NCBI GenBank assembly: GCA_002007465.1
Contig: LNAC01000136.1
Location: forward strand, 1,643,522 to 1,707,521
Length of the DNA: 64,000 nt
Source: Ailurus styani
Taxonomy: Eukaryota; Chordata; Mammalia; Carnivora; Ailuridae
Reading direction: 5' to 3'
In this document: piece after piece, positions 33,195-45,628 of the stretch
Position numbering within the stretch: the stretch's first letter is position 1
How the letters are laid out: each line of letters starts with the position of its first letter
Translations under genes and position numbers: made by a program
The notes under the pieces: model-generated
What the model was told of the DNA's origin: nothing
Seen by the model: the letters and a program-made list of their open reading frames with translations, nothing else
The model's database searches: none

Positions 33195-33404
33195 TTTTCT
33201 TTTTTTCTTTTTTTTACGATTTTATTCATTTATTTGACACAGAGAGATCACAAGGAGGCAGAGAGGCAGGCAGAGGAGAGGAGAGAGGAGGAGGCAGGCT
33301 CCCTGCCGAGCAGAGAGCCCGATGCGGGCCTCGATCCCAGGACCCTGAGGTCATGACCTGAGCCGAAGGCAGCGGCTTTAACCCACGGAGCCAGCCAGGC
33401 GCCC
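33195..33404 (-). repeat. CAN-SINE with target-site duplication
   Basis: Complete minus-strand element ending GCCAGCCAGGCGCCC. The exact 10-bp duplication TAGCGTTCCT lies at 33185-33194 and 33405-33414. Confidence 0.95.
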
Positions 33405-33414
33405 TAGCGTTCCT

Positions 33415-36400
33415 AAAGAAACCCAGACCTGTTCCTTTGGCCACAAGAAAACAAGCTGGTCCCACTTCGGGGCTCCAGGGATAGCGGAAAGTCCTCAAAG
33501 GCTAGAACTCCGTCCTCTACCAGAGGACCCTGCCCTGAACCTGGACATTCTGGTGCGACGTGGGGAATGAAAGCCTTCCACGAAGGGTGGCCCCCAGGAA
33601 TCGGAGCCCCGCACACAGCAACTGACACCAGGGGGTGACCTGAGGTCCAAGAAACTGGGCTCTGGGGACGTTCTGCGGCTTGAGCGTGACCCTAACACTG
33701 GGTGTGGGCGTGGGGGAGGTTCTGCGTGTGTAACCCCCGGGGAGCTCCCTGCCTTTGTGTTCAGGGTCAGCACTACCTGCAGACTCTGCCTGAGACTAAG
33801 AACAGAGCCTGGATTCGTGCCATGCTGTGGGCCCTGGGTGCAGGCAGAACACATTTGAAACCTTTTGTAGCCAAATATGTCCTGATCGCTCCATCTTTAT
33901 TCAGCCAATGAGCTTTCCTGCTTTGGGGGACCCTCCCATTTTCCCATATGGGCCCAAGTGGGAAAAGGGGAGGAAAAGCCAGTGTTGGAAACAGAGTAGG
34001 ACCCAGGCGTCTCTCCTGGTTGCTGCCCTCTGGTCCCTTGGAACAGGTCTCCTGCTAGCCCCTGGGCACGGAAATCCTAGCTGCTGGTGGCTATGGAAGG
34101 AAGCAAAATTTAGGAGCCGCTGATGACTTCCTGGGGGACCCGAGGCGGGTCTCTGAGGTGTTCCGCTGCACGACCTCACCTTTGGAGAGCCTCGGGAACC
34201 TGAGAAAATCACCTGAGAAAATCACCAGCAGGGGAATCCCATGCCGAATGAATGGGAACTGAGTACCTCTTAACTTCACTTTGGAAAAATCTAGTTAAAT
34301 GGTGGTGGGGAGGCTTCCGGTTTCCAGGCTGGTGTGGAAGGATATTGGAAGTTATCTATCTGTCCACACAAGAAAAAAATTAAAACAAAAAAACCCAGCA
34401 ACTCTTCTATCCCATCGCACTGAGGTCATAGGACCAAGGGCCACCCCTAAAATTGAGGGGCCAGAGAAGCAGATACAGAGACTCCCACTGTGACTGACAG
34501 ATTGCTGGAGGCTCCGCGTGGAGGGGGCTGAGAGTTAGACCTTCTGGGGGGTCGGCCGTCAGGGGGGGAATCCTCGGCCGTCATGAGTTTTGTCTTCAGG
34601 AGCCTTACCAGATTCACGGGGAAGGGCAGAGCAAGTTCCCTCGTGCTTCCAGCACGGGGAGGGGAAAGTAGCCAGAAGAGTTTGCTCTGTACAAGATCTG
34701 CCCTCAAGAGATCCTCGCTTCCTGAGGATCTGAGCCCAACGGACCTGAAAGAGAGAAAATATCCAACTCCAGCGCCTCCCGCGCCAGCCTTCCGGTCTCA
34801 CCTAAGGGAGAAAACACAGTGGAGCAGAGACGCGCTGGGGGGGCCACCACCCAGGGACCCAGGCTCACTCAAGCCCGGGACCTAATCATAGGATCGCAGA
34901 TGGCTCCCTCCTACCCTTCACCGTCCCGCCCGCAGGGCTCCGATGCGGCAGGGGAATGCGACAGAAAGAACTCCGTGCCTCCGACGGTATTTAACAAGTC
35001 TCCAGGGAGACCCCCGAAACAACAGGGGTGACACAAACAAAGACGCCAGGGAAGGTTAACCTCGGACACGCACAGTGACATCCACAGCGAACACAGCCCG
35101 ACGTGGCCTGTTATGTCTCCTCTAAAACCTCCCACCGAAGACCCATTTTCCTCCGTTCCTTTCATCCATGCATTAGGCCCAGTTTTCAAGAGCAACTGCA
35201 AGGCATATGGAAAGACAAATGAAATATGGATTACAATGTTATTGACTAGATGATTAAAAGCAGAAGTGGATCTTCCCAGCCTCTAGGCTTACTTGCTTGT
35301 CAGCCTTCCCCACTTAACAGGAGCTGAGGGTTGTTTTTCTAGAACCATCGTCTCAGAGCTGAGGCAGACGGGCAGCCTGAGGGAGTCAGGGGAGCCACAC
35401 TGCCGGGCCCTCTCCACTCCTCTAAGGAGAAAGGGCAACGTTTCTCTGTCAGAAGGCTCCAGTGGCTTTTTCTTTTTTTCTTTCTTTTTTTTTTAAAGGT
35501 TTTATTTATTTATTTGACAGAGAGAGAGGTTACAAGGAGGCAGAGAGGCAGGCAGAGAGAGAGGAGGAAGCAGGCTCCCTGCTGAGCAGAGAGCCCGATG
35601 CGGGCCTCGATCCCAGGACCCCGAGATCATGACCCGAGCCGAAGGCAGAGGCTTTAACCCACTGAGCCTCCCAGGCGCCCCTCCAGTGGCTTTTTCATTA
35701 CGCTTTCGTGCTGGAGCCCTGAAGGCAGGCCCCTGACCCGGAGCCTAGGACCGAAGTCACCTGCGCAGAGCTGGACTCAGAGTCCCGCAGTCTACCCTCC
35801 TGGCCCCGAGGGAGACTCGAGAGGGCCTAGCACGACGCGCCCAGAGGGGCGTTTGTGGGTGGCCCCACGGCCAGGGCCGCCCCTCCAACCCAAAGGCCAG
35901 ACGCTGGGTCCACCCTCTTCCTAGGCCAAGAGCCTCTAAGCTTTCTAGGTTGGGGACACAAACTGGAATCCGTGACAACAACGGGAGGGGTTCCAGGCTG
36001 GGCCCCCCCCAGCCCCCCACTGGCTGGCTACCCCACACACCTATGGCTCTTTCAGTAGGTGAGAGATCAGGAGCCTGAAGGTGAAGTTAGGTCGGAGGTT
36101 GGGTCGGGGACCACACTGGTCGGGTAATAGGATTAAGCATCTGGGTGAGCTCTGTGACTAGGAAGGAAACGTCGCATCGTGGGGTGAGAAGCAGGCCATT
36201 AAGAAATCGAGACCCAGCGACAGAGAGAGAGAGTGGTGACGAGGAAGGAAAGGACAGTGATGGGCCAGGTGCACGGCGGGGGCCAGAGACGAGGAGGCCG
36301 AAGTTAGAGGGGCTGTGGCAGGGGAGGCGGGGGGGTCCCAGGGGGCACAGCGGGGACGGCACCTTCCCACGGCACAGGAAGTCCTGCCCGCCTGGTCATT

Positions 36401-38751
36401 CTGCGGCAAGCCTGACAGAAAGTACGCGTGGAGTCACCTTCAACAGGGGGCGTCTTCAGGTGGCGCAGAAAGGACACCAGCTACAGCCAGGAGTCCTGCA
36501 AGGGACCGGGTGGCCGGCCAAGTCCACGGCCGCCGTGTTCACTGTTTTCCTCCACTCACCCCACGGCTCTCTCCCACGGCCTCCCTGCTCTGTCAGCGCA
36601 GGTCGTACCTGACGGTACAGGGGCCCGGCTGACACAGGCCAGGCTGGGAAAAAAGGCCCAGGAAGGAAGGGAAGAGATGAATCGCCAGTTCCCCAGAGAC
36701 GGTGGGGTCCTAGCTCAGGTCAGCCCCTTTCCGGACAAGCGTTCCAAAGTGGGAAAATAGAGGCCCAGCTGACATGCAGTGAGGGTCGGAGCAAAGCCAT
36801 CTCGCCAAGGCTAATGACAACAGCCCTTTAGGCTTCTTCTGTCCCCACAGTCTCAGGAAGAGACTGCTTGGCCTCCTGTGGACACAGCGTGCCCTGTGGT
36901 CCCGTCCGCCCCTTCTCCCACTGTCTTCCTCCCACAGGAGCTCCTTCCTACCCACTCGCCAGAGGCTCTGCAAGCGGCAGATGGAGGCTGCTAGACCCTT
37001 CCCCCTCCTTGATGTCCATGAGCACCTGGAAGCACCCGTCACCAAGGAAGAGGACTTCCAAATTTGGGAGGAAGGGAAGGGGGGGTCATTTCCCAGCCTC
37101 CTGAGGTCAGGCTAGCAGATGAAGTCCAGCAACACCTCAGGGTCACTGGTTGGCAAGCAGGACATCCAACTCTTTGGGAACAAAAGGCAAACTAGAGCAG
37201 GTGGATGGGCCGTGGTGACCCTGCAGCAGATGCCTGGAGCACCTGGTGTGGCAGACACGGAGCCGGCTGCTCCGGGGTGTCCTGGTCTGCATGAGGCGTC
37301 TGGGTCACACCTGCCCTTGTGTCTGGTGGTTCTTCCTCACAGGGACCCCTCCGTCTTACTCAAGGGGACAGACATCTCATGAACCCTCAGGCCTAACGCA
37401 GGCTGAGGGATCCCCAATCCTTCTCCTGCCCGGAGCCTGCCCCACCTCAAGATCCCAACAATAGTCACGGAATGCAGTGTTGGGAAGAGAGGGAGAAGGA
37501 GTAGACAGATGCCATCGAACAAGTGATCTCATTAACTACATTCTCGAAGTATCGAGAGGTCAACAGGGATTTTGTTGAAATGTTGGAAATTCCGAGGGAA
37601 AATTCAGGAAACCCTTCATAGAACAAGTAAGCCCGGTGTGACTGAAACCAAAAAATACTGCAGCCTACAAGTGCAGTTAGTCTCTGGAGAGGATGGTTAG
37701 GAGACAGGAAGGTATCACGCGTGGGTCACGTCAGGGAAACAAGAGGTGTGCAGGCTGACAGGGATTTGGGCGAATCAAATTGTCCTGTATAAAAAGAAGA
37801 GAATTTAGATGATGCGGGAGGGGGAGAGGGCTAGCAGGAGCGAGACAAGAAGGAGGGGGAGCATGGGGTGTGGGTAAAACCTTGAGGAGACCTGGTCCAG
37901 GAGAAGACTCTGTAACACAAACAATCACCAAGTGGCCACAGAGACACCTGGCATCGCGCTCACTCTTTGTCACACCGCCAGCATCTTTAATAAAGTCCAC
38001 TTTGCTCACTGATGCCTCTTCGTGGAAGTGGATTCTTCTGGGCAAGCTTGAAAGCTTTCTTCTGCCTGGGTGACATGAGGCCAGAATCCATGATGGGAGG
38101 ACGTTGCCCTGGAGGACAGAGGAGGTTCTGAACGCACTTCCCTCGGAATCAGCAAACCTTCCTGAGCAGACTTCAGCCTTGAAGGCCGTGGGGCTGGTGG
38201 CAATGACCAATGGGGAAGGGCAGACCCTGACATCATCCGGTTATCCGTGGAATAAACAGAAAACTGTACTAACGTAACAACCCGTATGATGACAAGGTGG
38301 CTCTGGAAAACAGGAAGGCAAAGAGAAGTGTGGAGGGGTGTCTTAGGCCCTGGTGGGGTACAGGCAGCCCCTGGGGGTGAGGGCCCCCAAGAGGGGTCAG
38401 AGCACCTAGCTTCCCCCTGCGCCCTTCCCCCACCCGCAGGAATTCCGGTTCCATTTCCAGCAGGTTCTCAGCGCCCGGTTGCTCGAGGCAGCAGGTGCCT
38501 CGGACGGTGGCCAAAGAGCTCTTCTTTCAGCATTTTTTTAAAAATGTCATTTGTGATGTGGAGCTCCTTCTGCTTCTCCAGTGGCTGTAGAGGAGTCTCA
38601 CTTCGGCAACACTTTGGAAAACCGGAAACAAGAATTTGGAGCAGGTTCAGCCAAACTTCTCAGTTCACAGATAAAACTAGACAATAGTGAAAAGTTCCAT
38701 ACATTTTGAAGATTACAAGTTCCTTTCTCTTTTTAATACAAGCAATTTCTT
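33415..38751. other. GC-rich intergenic stretch, no gene recognised
   Basis: GC-rich, with many chance open frames on both strands (for example 36145-36612 +, 33495-33854 -). None resembles a known protein, shows splice support or is favoured over the opposite strand. Low-complexity purine runs and one CAN-SINE (35473-35680) are present. CpG density is moderate and spread out rather than forming a sharp island. Confidence 0.6.
35473..35680 (-). repeat. CAN-SINE with target-site duplication
   Basis: Complete minus-strand element. The exact 16-bp duplication CTCCAGTGGCTTTTTC lies at 35457-35472 and 35681-35696. Close to consensus, so young. Confidence 0.97.
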
Positions 38752-39067
38752 TTTTTTAAAAGATTTTTTAAATTTATTTGACAGAGAGAGATCAGATCAC
38801 AAGTAGGCAGAGAGGCCGGCAGAGAGAGAGGAGGAAGCAGGTTCCCTGCCGAGCAGAGAGCCCGATGTGGGCCTCGATCNAAGATTTTTTAAATTTATTT
38901 GACAGAGAGAGAGAGATCAGATCACAAGTAGGCAGAGAGGCAGGCAGAGAGAGAGGAGGAAGCAGGCTCCCCGCTGAGCAGAGAGCCCGATGTNTCGATC
39001 CCAGGACACTGAGATCATGACCTGAGCCGAAGGCAGAGGCTTAACCCACTGAGCCACCCAGGCGCCC
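38752..39067 (-). repeat. CAN-SINE present twice across N joins
   Basis: The first ~130 bases of a minus-strand SINE run to the N at 38880. The same part then restarts (AAGATTTTTTAAATTTATTT) and continues through the N at 38994 to GCCACCCAGGCGCCC. One 17-bp duplication, AATACAAGCAATTTCTT, at 38735-38751 and 39068-39084 encloses the whole. This indicates a single insertion whose reads were joined wrongly. Confidence 0.9.
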
Positions 39068-39499
39068 AATACAAGCAATTTCTTAGAGGAAATATAGATA
39101 GATAGATAGACAGACATATATCTATAGACAGTTATATAGTTGGTGTAAAGAACTTCTGATATACAGAAAGTATTCACAAATCTGGGTTAAATTCCTGAAT
39201 CGTTCTTACTTTTAAAGGAAAGACAAAACATTCTCTCTCTGGTCACAACACAATACTAACTTATCAATAATAACTTTTTAGCTTATTATTTGACTTTTGC
39301 TTGACACTTTAGTGGTGAACATAGTTTTTGCTCATTCCGCTAATATTATCGAGTCTGCTTAATATGCTTATAGTCCTCAGCTAAGTTTTCATTATAATCC
39401 TGAACTAAATGCTGCGGTGTAGACGGATACCATCTTTGGCCCCTGGAAAGTCAGTGTCTACAAGGAGAGAAAATATATAAATACGACATCCTCCAATGG

Positions 39500-39700
39500 C
39501 CCCGCGAGGCAGTAGGTGTATGACTAAGAGCTGAGTGAGCTGGAGCAGTGCAGTCTAGTGCTAACTTTGCTACTAACTAGATGTGTGACATTATGCCCCA
39601 TGGGGCCCCATTTCCTTATACTTAAAATGAGAGAGCTGAGCTATTATCTCAAAGGGCCTCGTTAGCTACAGAGCTGTAGAAGAGGAAATGTTTACTAACA
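39500..39700 (+). repeat. MIR element
   Basis: GAGCAGTGCAGTCTAGTGCT, AACTTTGCTACTAACTAGAT, GTGTGACATTATGCCCCATG and CATTTCCTTATACTTAAAAT follow the MIR core in plus orientation, diverged. Confidence 0.7.
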
Positions 39701-40089
39701 GCCATCCTAGGGAGGATGGAGAGCACTCAGGTTGTCTACCAGTAACCACTGGGTCACCCCCTGCCCGCGGGGTTTCATTGGTCTGGAATTATCAACAAGG
39801 AAGTGTCTGAAATGGATCAACAGAATGGCTTTCATCTTGTGGAAATGAGCAGTTTACCTAATGTCAGGTTTACCATCCCCAACCTCTAGCGTGACCTTAA
39901 CCACTAGGATTGATTTAGGACGCAGCCAGTCAGAATGAAGTACAGGATTTTTGCTGGGACTTCTCTGATGCAGAGGCTCTCCCTAGGTTGGGTAGCGGGA
40001 AAGCCAGGAAAGGCTGTAGTCATTCACAAAGGGTTAAGTGGATGCTGTGGAAGTGCGTCACCAAGAGCCTGATAGGAAAACAGAGTCAT

Positions 40090-40281
40090 GGGCGCCTGGC
40101 TGGCTCAGTGGGTTAAAGCCTCTGCCTTTGGCTCAGGTCATGATCTCAGGGTCCTGGGATCGAGGCCCGCATCGGGCTCCCTGCTCAGCGGGGAGCCTGC
40201 TTCCCCCTCTCTCTCTGCCTGCCTCTGTGTACTTGTAATCTCTCTCTTTGTCAAATAAATAAATAAAATCTTTTAAAAAAA
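40090..40281 (+). repeat. CAN-SINE
   Basis: GGGCGCCTGGCTGGCTCAG head, GGGATCGAGGCCCGCATCGG B-box region, a CT tract and an AAATAAATAAATAAAATC tail. Confidence 0.94.
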
Positions 40282-40735
40282 GCATCTGAATTATAATACT
40301 ATTGGTACTGCCTGGGGTTGAGCTTGGCTGTGTAGGCATGGGGTCAGGACAGAGCCATGGCCTGACCCAGTTCTCAAAGAGCTTGTGTCCGAGCAGAGGG
40401 ACTAAAAGGTCAACCCGCCAACTAAGAGAGGAGCTATGACCCCTCATTCACCTCCAGGGTCTGCCACCGGCAAGAAGAGTTTCAAGGAGGGGTTGTCTTT
40501 TGAATTCCTGCCTGGGAGGAATTATGATCCACATAGCACAGATAAGAAAACCATTGTATGTGAGCAAAAATATCACATACCAAGTTAGACCATCATTTAC
40601 TGATAAGCTATAAAAGTATGTTTTGCCTTTCTTCTACACATTCTTTTAAGGATTACCTAAGATCACAAAAGCAACTAGAAGTGATAGAGTCAACGATTGA
40701 CTCCAAGGCTTTCTGGCTTCAAAACCTCGGTATAG

Positions 40736-40954
40736 GGCACCTGAGTGGCTCAGTGGGTTAAAGCCTCTGCTTTCAGCTCAGGTCATGATCCCAGGGTCCT
40801 GGGATAGAGCCCTGCATCAGGTTCCCTGCTCGGCAAGGACCCTGCTTCCCCTCCTCCCTCTGCCTGCCTCTCTGCCTACTTGTAATCTCTCTGTGTCAAA
40901 TAAATAAATAAAATCTTAAAATAAAATGACATCTACCATTTAAAAAACAAACAA
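40736..40954 (+). repeat. CAN-SINE with target-site duplication
   Basis: Forward element whose tail is extended by A-rich sequence. The exact 15-bp duplication AAAACCTCGGTATAG lies at 40721-40735 and 40955-40969. Confidence 0.95.
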
Positions 40955-40982
40955 AAAACCTCGGTATAGACGCTCACTTCTC

Positions 40983-41050
40983 AAAATGTGGCCTGTGGGC
41001 CAAGAACATCAGCATCATCTAGGAGCAGGCTTGGCTATATAATTTGTATG
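40983..41050. mobile_element. MER5-like hAT fragment
   Basis: TCAAAATGTGGCCTGTGGGC and CATCAGCATCATCTAGGAGC resemble the 5' part of MER5-type elements. Short and diverged. Confidence 0.5.
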
Positions 41051-41896
41051 GCCCAGTACAAAATAAAATGCTGGGTGCCTTATTCAGAACAAGGAAAAAA
41101 GAACCACTGAAGCTACCAAAAGATGACGCTTTTTCAGGTCTTCCACAGCCTCGCAACTTGTGATGTTTTATATTTGCTGTTTAATGTCATTCTAAGAAAA
41201 GAAACACTCAGATTTTAAATTACTCGCATGGATTTACTATTCATCTTTTTATGTGATGCCAGTTTTGAATGGAAACTTAAAGTTTCCACACGTGGAATCA
41301 CCAAAATTACACCATTTGTATTTTATAACTTGTACACACGTTTGTATTTTGTTCTCACCAGAACCCTGAACAAAGCAACTCAATTATTCTTAGTATTTTA
41401 CTTCTTAATGAGCACATAGACTGTCAGCAATCTCCACCTTCTGCTTCTTGATGAAGAAGGAAGAACTGAAAGGAAACGGAACTTTCCCTTTCCTTGTGTG
41501 GCATCACTTTGGGCATAAGTGGTTGGCTAAGAGAGAAGTAACAGAAAGGATATGCTAGGGTTTCTTAGTCATTCGTGATTCTTAGAACTAATTTCTTTCT
41601 TTCTGTATTCACAGCACATTTTGGTTCTAAGGCTGCCAGGACCTTCCGCCTTCCTAAGTCATAGGCACAGCATTACCCTCCGCTTGCTTTGAGACGTGCA
41701 GAATCCCCACCGGAATTCCGTCCTCACAGGCGTCTCCCTCATTGTACATACGCAGACAGGGTAGCAAGAGACGGGGGACGGGCACATTCATACTGAGCTG
41801 GGGGGGGGTGTTCTCCTCCAGCTTGTGCTGGCTATCTGTACCACACGACTTTACTCACAAAACACAGGTTCAAGTTCAAGTGAGTAAGAATTTCAA

Positions 41897-42111
41897 GGGG
41901 CGCCTGGGTGGCTCAGTCTGGTAAGTGGCTGCCTCTTGGTTTTCGGCTCAGGTCATGATCTCAGGGTTGTGGACTGAGCCCTGCATCAGGCTCCACACTC
42001 AGCAGGGAGGCGGCTTGAGATTCTCTCTCCCTCCCCCTCTGCTTCTCCCCTCACTCACTCTCTCTCTCTCTCTCTCTCAAATAAATAAAGTCTTAAAAAA
42101 AAAAAAAAAAG
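41897..42111 (+). repeat. CAN-SINE (long form)
   Basis: GGGGCGCCTGGGTGGCTCAG head, GACTGAGCCCTGCATCAGG B-box region, a (TC)n tract and an AAATAAATAAAG plus poly(A) tail. Confidence 0.93.
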
Positions 42112-42842
42112 GAATGTGAAGGTCACAGTAGAGTATCCCACAAAGCTCAGGTCCCTTCTGAGCTCAGAGCCTTGTGGGCAGAGGCTGCACCTTGAAGTTG
42201 GCTGTCTTTGAACTTGTGAGCTGTGCAGGTTGTCAGCTCCCCCGCCCTCCAGCTTACTCACAACCTGCATCTAGACAAGCTCCCCAGGTGGTTTGTGGGT
42301 GTATGAAAGTTTGAGAAGCTCTGGTGTAGTCCAGACCACTGAAGATTCTGTCTCCCTAGCTTGACGCTGACTTTCCTCCCTGGCTGGCTTAAGTGGCAAT
42401 GTTTTCTCTGGTCTACCTGTCCCTCGGTCATCCCTCCTTTGGGTCTGTGTGACAGTTCCACCAGGATGTTAGCAACCCATGGCCTGCTGGCTCTTCTGAA
42501 AACCTATTTATGAGGCTTTATGGAAATTTCAAGCTTCATCTGCCTTCCCTCCAAGACCTTTGTATATTCCTGAATCCCAAGGAAGAAACCACAAAAGCAG
42601 ATCATAGGGGCTGGCCCAGAGGCAGAGGCCCCCAAAAGATGGAAGTTTGTTAATTTATGCATCAGTATGTAAGGGAGATATCCTTGTTATTGAGAATTCA
42701 AAAGTGAGAGTCTTGTTTTCGTCCATCTTTGCTATTCAATTGCATTATTTCCTTGCTTTCGCTAGTTTTGAATTTGCCCAGATGTTTGCAAACATCTTCT
42801 TCCATTATCTAGGTTGTCTTTTAGTTTTATTGACTATTTCCT

Positions 42843-43660
42843 TCCACAATGAGATGCCACCTCACACTGGTCAGAATGGCTAAAATTAACAAGTCAGGAA
42901 ATGACAGATGATGGCAAGGATGCAGAGAAAGGGGAACCCTCCTACACTGTTGGTGGGAATGCAAGCTGGTGCAGCCACTCTGGAAAACAGTGTGGAGGTT
43001 CTTCAAAAAGTGAAAATAGAGCTATCCTATGACCCAGCAATCGCACTATTGGGTATTTAGCCCAAAGATACAAATATAGTGATCCAAAGGGGAACTGCAT
43101 CCCAATATTTATAGCAGCAATGTCCACAATAGCCAAACCATGGAAAGAGTTCAGATGTCCATTGACAGATGAATGGATAAAGAAAATGTGATACACACAC
43201 ACACACACACAGACACACACACACACACAATGGAATATTACTCACCCATCAAAAAGAGTGAAATCTTCCCATTTGCAACAACATGGATGGAACTAGAGGG
43301 TATTATGCTAAGTGACATAAGTCAATCAGAGAAAAACAAATATATAGTTTCACTCGTATGTGGAACTTAAGAAACAAAACAGATGAACATAGGGGAAAGG
43401 AGGGAAAAATAAATTAAGAAAAAATCAGAGAGGGAGACAAACCATGAGAGACTCCGAACCATAGGAAAGAAACTGAGGGTTGCTGGAGGGGAGGTGGGTG
43501 GGGGGATGGGGTAACCAGGCGATGGACATTAAGGAGGGCACAAGATGTAATGAGCACTGGGTATTATATGCAGCTGATGAATCACTGACCTCTACCTCTG
43601 AAACTAATAATATGCCATGTTAATTTTAAATTAAAAACAAAAAGAGGGGCACAGAGCCTC
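42843..43660 (+). mobile_element. 5'-truncated LINE-1 3' end with internal (CA)n
   Basis: Starts in the C-terminal part of L1 ORF2 (CACAATGAGATGCCACCTCA; GACCCAGCAATCGCACTATT), runs through the ORF2 end (ATGGAATATTACTCACCCAT) and the L1 3' UTR (GAGGGTTGCTGGAGGGGAGG), and ends in an A-rich tail. A CA microsatellite at 43192-43229 replaces the usual short TACATAYACA motif. No intact reading frame. Confidence 0.9.
43192..43229. repeat. (CA)n microsatellite inside the L1
   Basis: ACACAC run with one CAGACA interruption, expanded within the L1 tail. Confidence 0.95.
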
Positions 43661-44280
43661 CTTAAAAAAAAAAGTTAGAAAAATAATTTTAACCTCCACG
43701 CACCCTAGAAAATCTTTAAGAGGAGGAGAGAAGGGAGTGGAAAATGTAATTCTGACATTCTCTTTCACAGTTCCTAAGAATAATAATTTGAGCAAAGAAA
43801 TCAGGTCAGAATTAGGAAACTTCTTCTTCTTCTTTCACTTTCAACCTCAGAAGTAAAACAGAGTTACCCCAGAACTAGCAGACAATTGCCCCTCGGTTCA
43901 GGAGCAAAGCTTCCCTGCATCACTAGGTTGCAAGCTGATAGAATATTTTCTTACACAGCAGTGGCTCTCCTGCTGTGTGGGGAAGCGTTAAAAAAGGGGG
44001 GGGAAAACCAGAAAAGACGAGAAAGGAAAAAGACAAAGAAAGAAGCAAAAAGGAAAAGAAAGGAGTTTTGAAAAGACACCTGTTCCTCCCTGGATAAGAA
44101 TGGCTTCCTTCTCCTCCAAAGCTTCATGATGAAGCCCAATGGCCGAGTTTTCAAGGCCAAGTTGCTGCTTATAATTTATCAGTACTGTTCTAACATTCAG
44201 ACATCCCGAGTTTAAATCCAAGCTTAGATGCTCCCTGACACGAACGGGAAACAAGCATCCAGGAAGGACTAGCTAGAACA

Positions 44281-44615
44281 GGGAGAAAGCAGGAGGGAGA
44301 GAGTGTGTGTGACTCGGGTCCGCAGAAGGAGTGGGGAGCATGCCTGGGGCCCACAGAGAGAATGGGGGTGTGACTCAGGCTCACAGAGGAAGTGGGTGTG
44401 CGACTGGGCTCCGCAGAGAGAAGGGGGCATGACTGGACCCCACGGGTGGGGATGACTCGGACTCACACCTCTGTGTGAGAGAGCGGGGGCGTGACTGGAA
44501 CCACAGAGAGGGGGGGACGGTACTCACACCCACAAAGAGAGGGGGGGTGACGCGGACTCAGAGAAGGGCCGCATCACTCGGGGGCCCACAGAGGAGGAGG
44601 GAGCCTGAGACCCAC
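44281..44615. repeat. G-rich minisatellite, unit about 30-36 bp
   Basis: Diverged units built from CCACAGAGAGA(A)GGGGG, TGTGACTCGGG and CTCACAGAG. Some nine units alternate with variable GTGTG runs. Compatible with an expressed or VNTR locus only if length varies between animals, which cannot be judged here. Confidence 0.75.
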
Positions 44616-45153
44616 ACGTGACTTTTGAGCAGCTCCACTCTCCCCCACCTGCAAGGCAAGGGCAGCAAAGAGACAGGGATGCTGTTCGCTCTCTGAGGTT
44701 GAATTTTTAACGCAAAACCATGTGCTCTGAAGTATTTCCTTATAAATTATGCTGCTTGGTCAATGATTGCATTCTCTTTTGGATCACCAACTGAGGACAT
44801 TCGGTAGCATGAGTGACAGGGACATTTTAAATTCATGGGAAACACAAAACCCCCTTTGTGGGCATTGGTTTCAGCTCCTGCCTCAGGTAACAAGAGTTGA
44901 GCTAAGTTTCCCTCCTTTTCCCTTCCTTATCCATTGATTCTGTGGCCAAGGTGCTATCAAGTAGCCTGCTGACCCTTGGGCCAAGGGAGGGAGGAGGAGA
45001 TGGAAAGCAAGTTAATCCACCAGATGGAGAGGGGGTGGTTGCATCAGGAGACAGCCGCGTTTCCAAAGCCGGATCAAAATCAGGTTCAAGACGTTAAGTC
45101 CTGCTTAAAAAGCTGCAGGCGGAGAAAGCTGAGTGGGCCGAGCTGGGCCGGGA

Positions 45154-45160
45154 TATAAGA
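45154..45160 (+). promoter_or_regulatory. TATA-like element in GC-rich DNA
   Basis: TATAAGA, set in GGCCGGGATATAAGAGCTCG, lies in GC-rich sequence about 1.6 kb before the CpG island. The arrangement is that of a core promoter with a start expected near 45185. No downstream gene is recognised, so this is only a candidate. Confidence 0.3.
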
Positions 45161-45442
45161 GCTCGCTTCGCCTGCTCTGTTGCTCTGGGGCTGGGCGGGT
45201 CAGGCTGGGGAGGCCTCACTTCGTGTAGCCAGAAGCTTCGCAGTTGGTCAGGCTTGGGTTCAAGTCCTATTTTTCTGTCCTCTGGAGCGCAATATCGTCT
45301 TCTACACAATAAGCCAGGACTATCCTCTATCTCATGAAGTTTGGGGAGGACTCCACGGGAAAAGACAAGCAATGAGCTCGCAGCACAGGATATAAGTAAC
45401 AGGGTAGTGCAGTGGTAGCTGGTGTCTTAAAGGGGAGGTGGT

Positions 45443-45628
45443 GGGCGCCTGGGTGGCTCAGTCATTTGAGCGTCCGGCTCTTGGCTTCCGCTCAGGGGAA
45501 GATCTCGGGGTCCTGGGATGGAACCCCGAGTTGGGCTCTGTGCCCAGCGAGGAGTCTGCTTGGGATTCTCGCTCCCTCTTCTCCCCCTCTGCTCATGCAC
45601 TCGCTCACTCTCCTATTAAAAAAATCTA
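45443..45628 (+). repeat. CAN-SINE
   Basis: GGGCGCCTGGGTGGCTCAG head, GGATGGAACCCCGAGTTGGG B-box region and a CT-rich tract, ending TATTAAAAAAATC. Confidence 0.92.

Noticed and set aside
36145..36760. Overlapping 105-155 codon frames on the + strand
   Set aside because: GC-rich DNA with three open frames at once and no splice or homology support.
44281..44615. CRISPR-like spaced repeats
   Set aside because: Units are diverged, have no constant repeat/spacer structure, and the genome is mammalian. It is a minisatellite.
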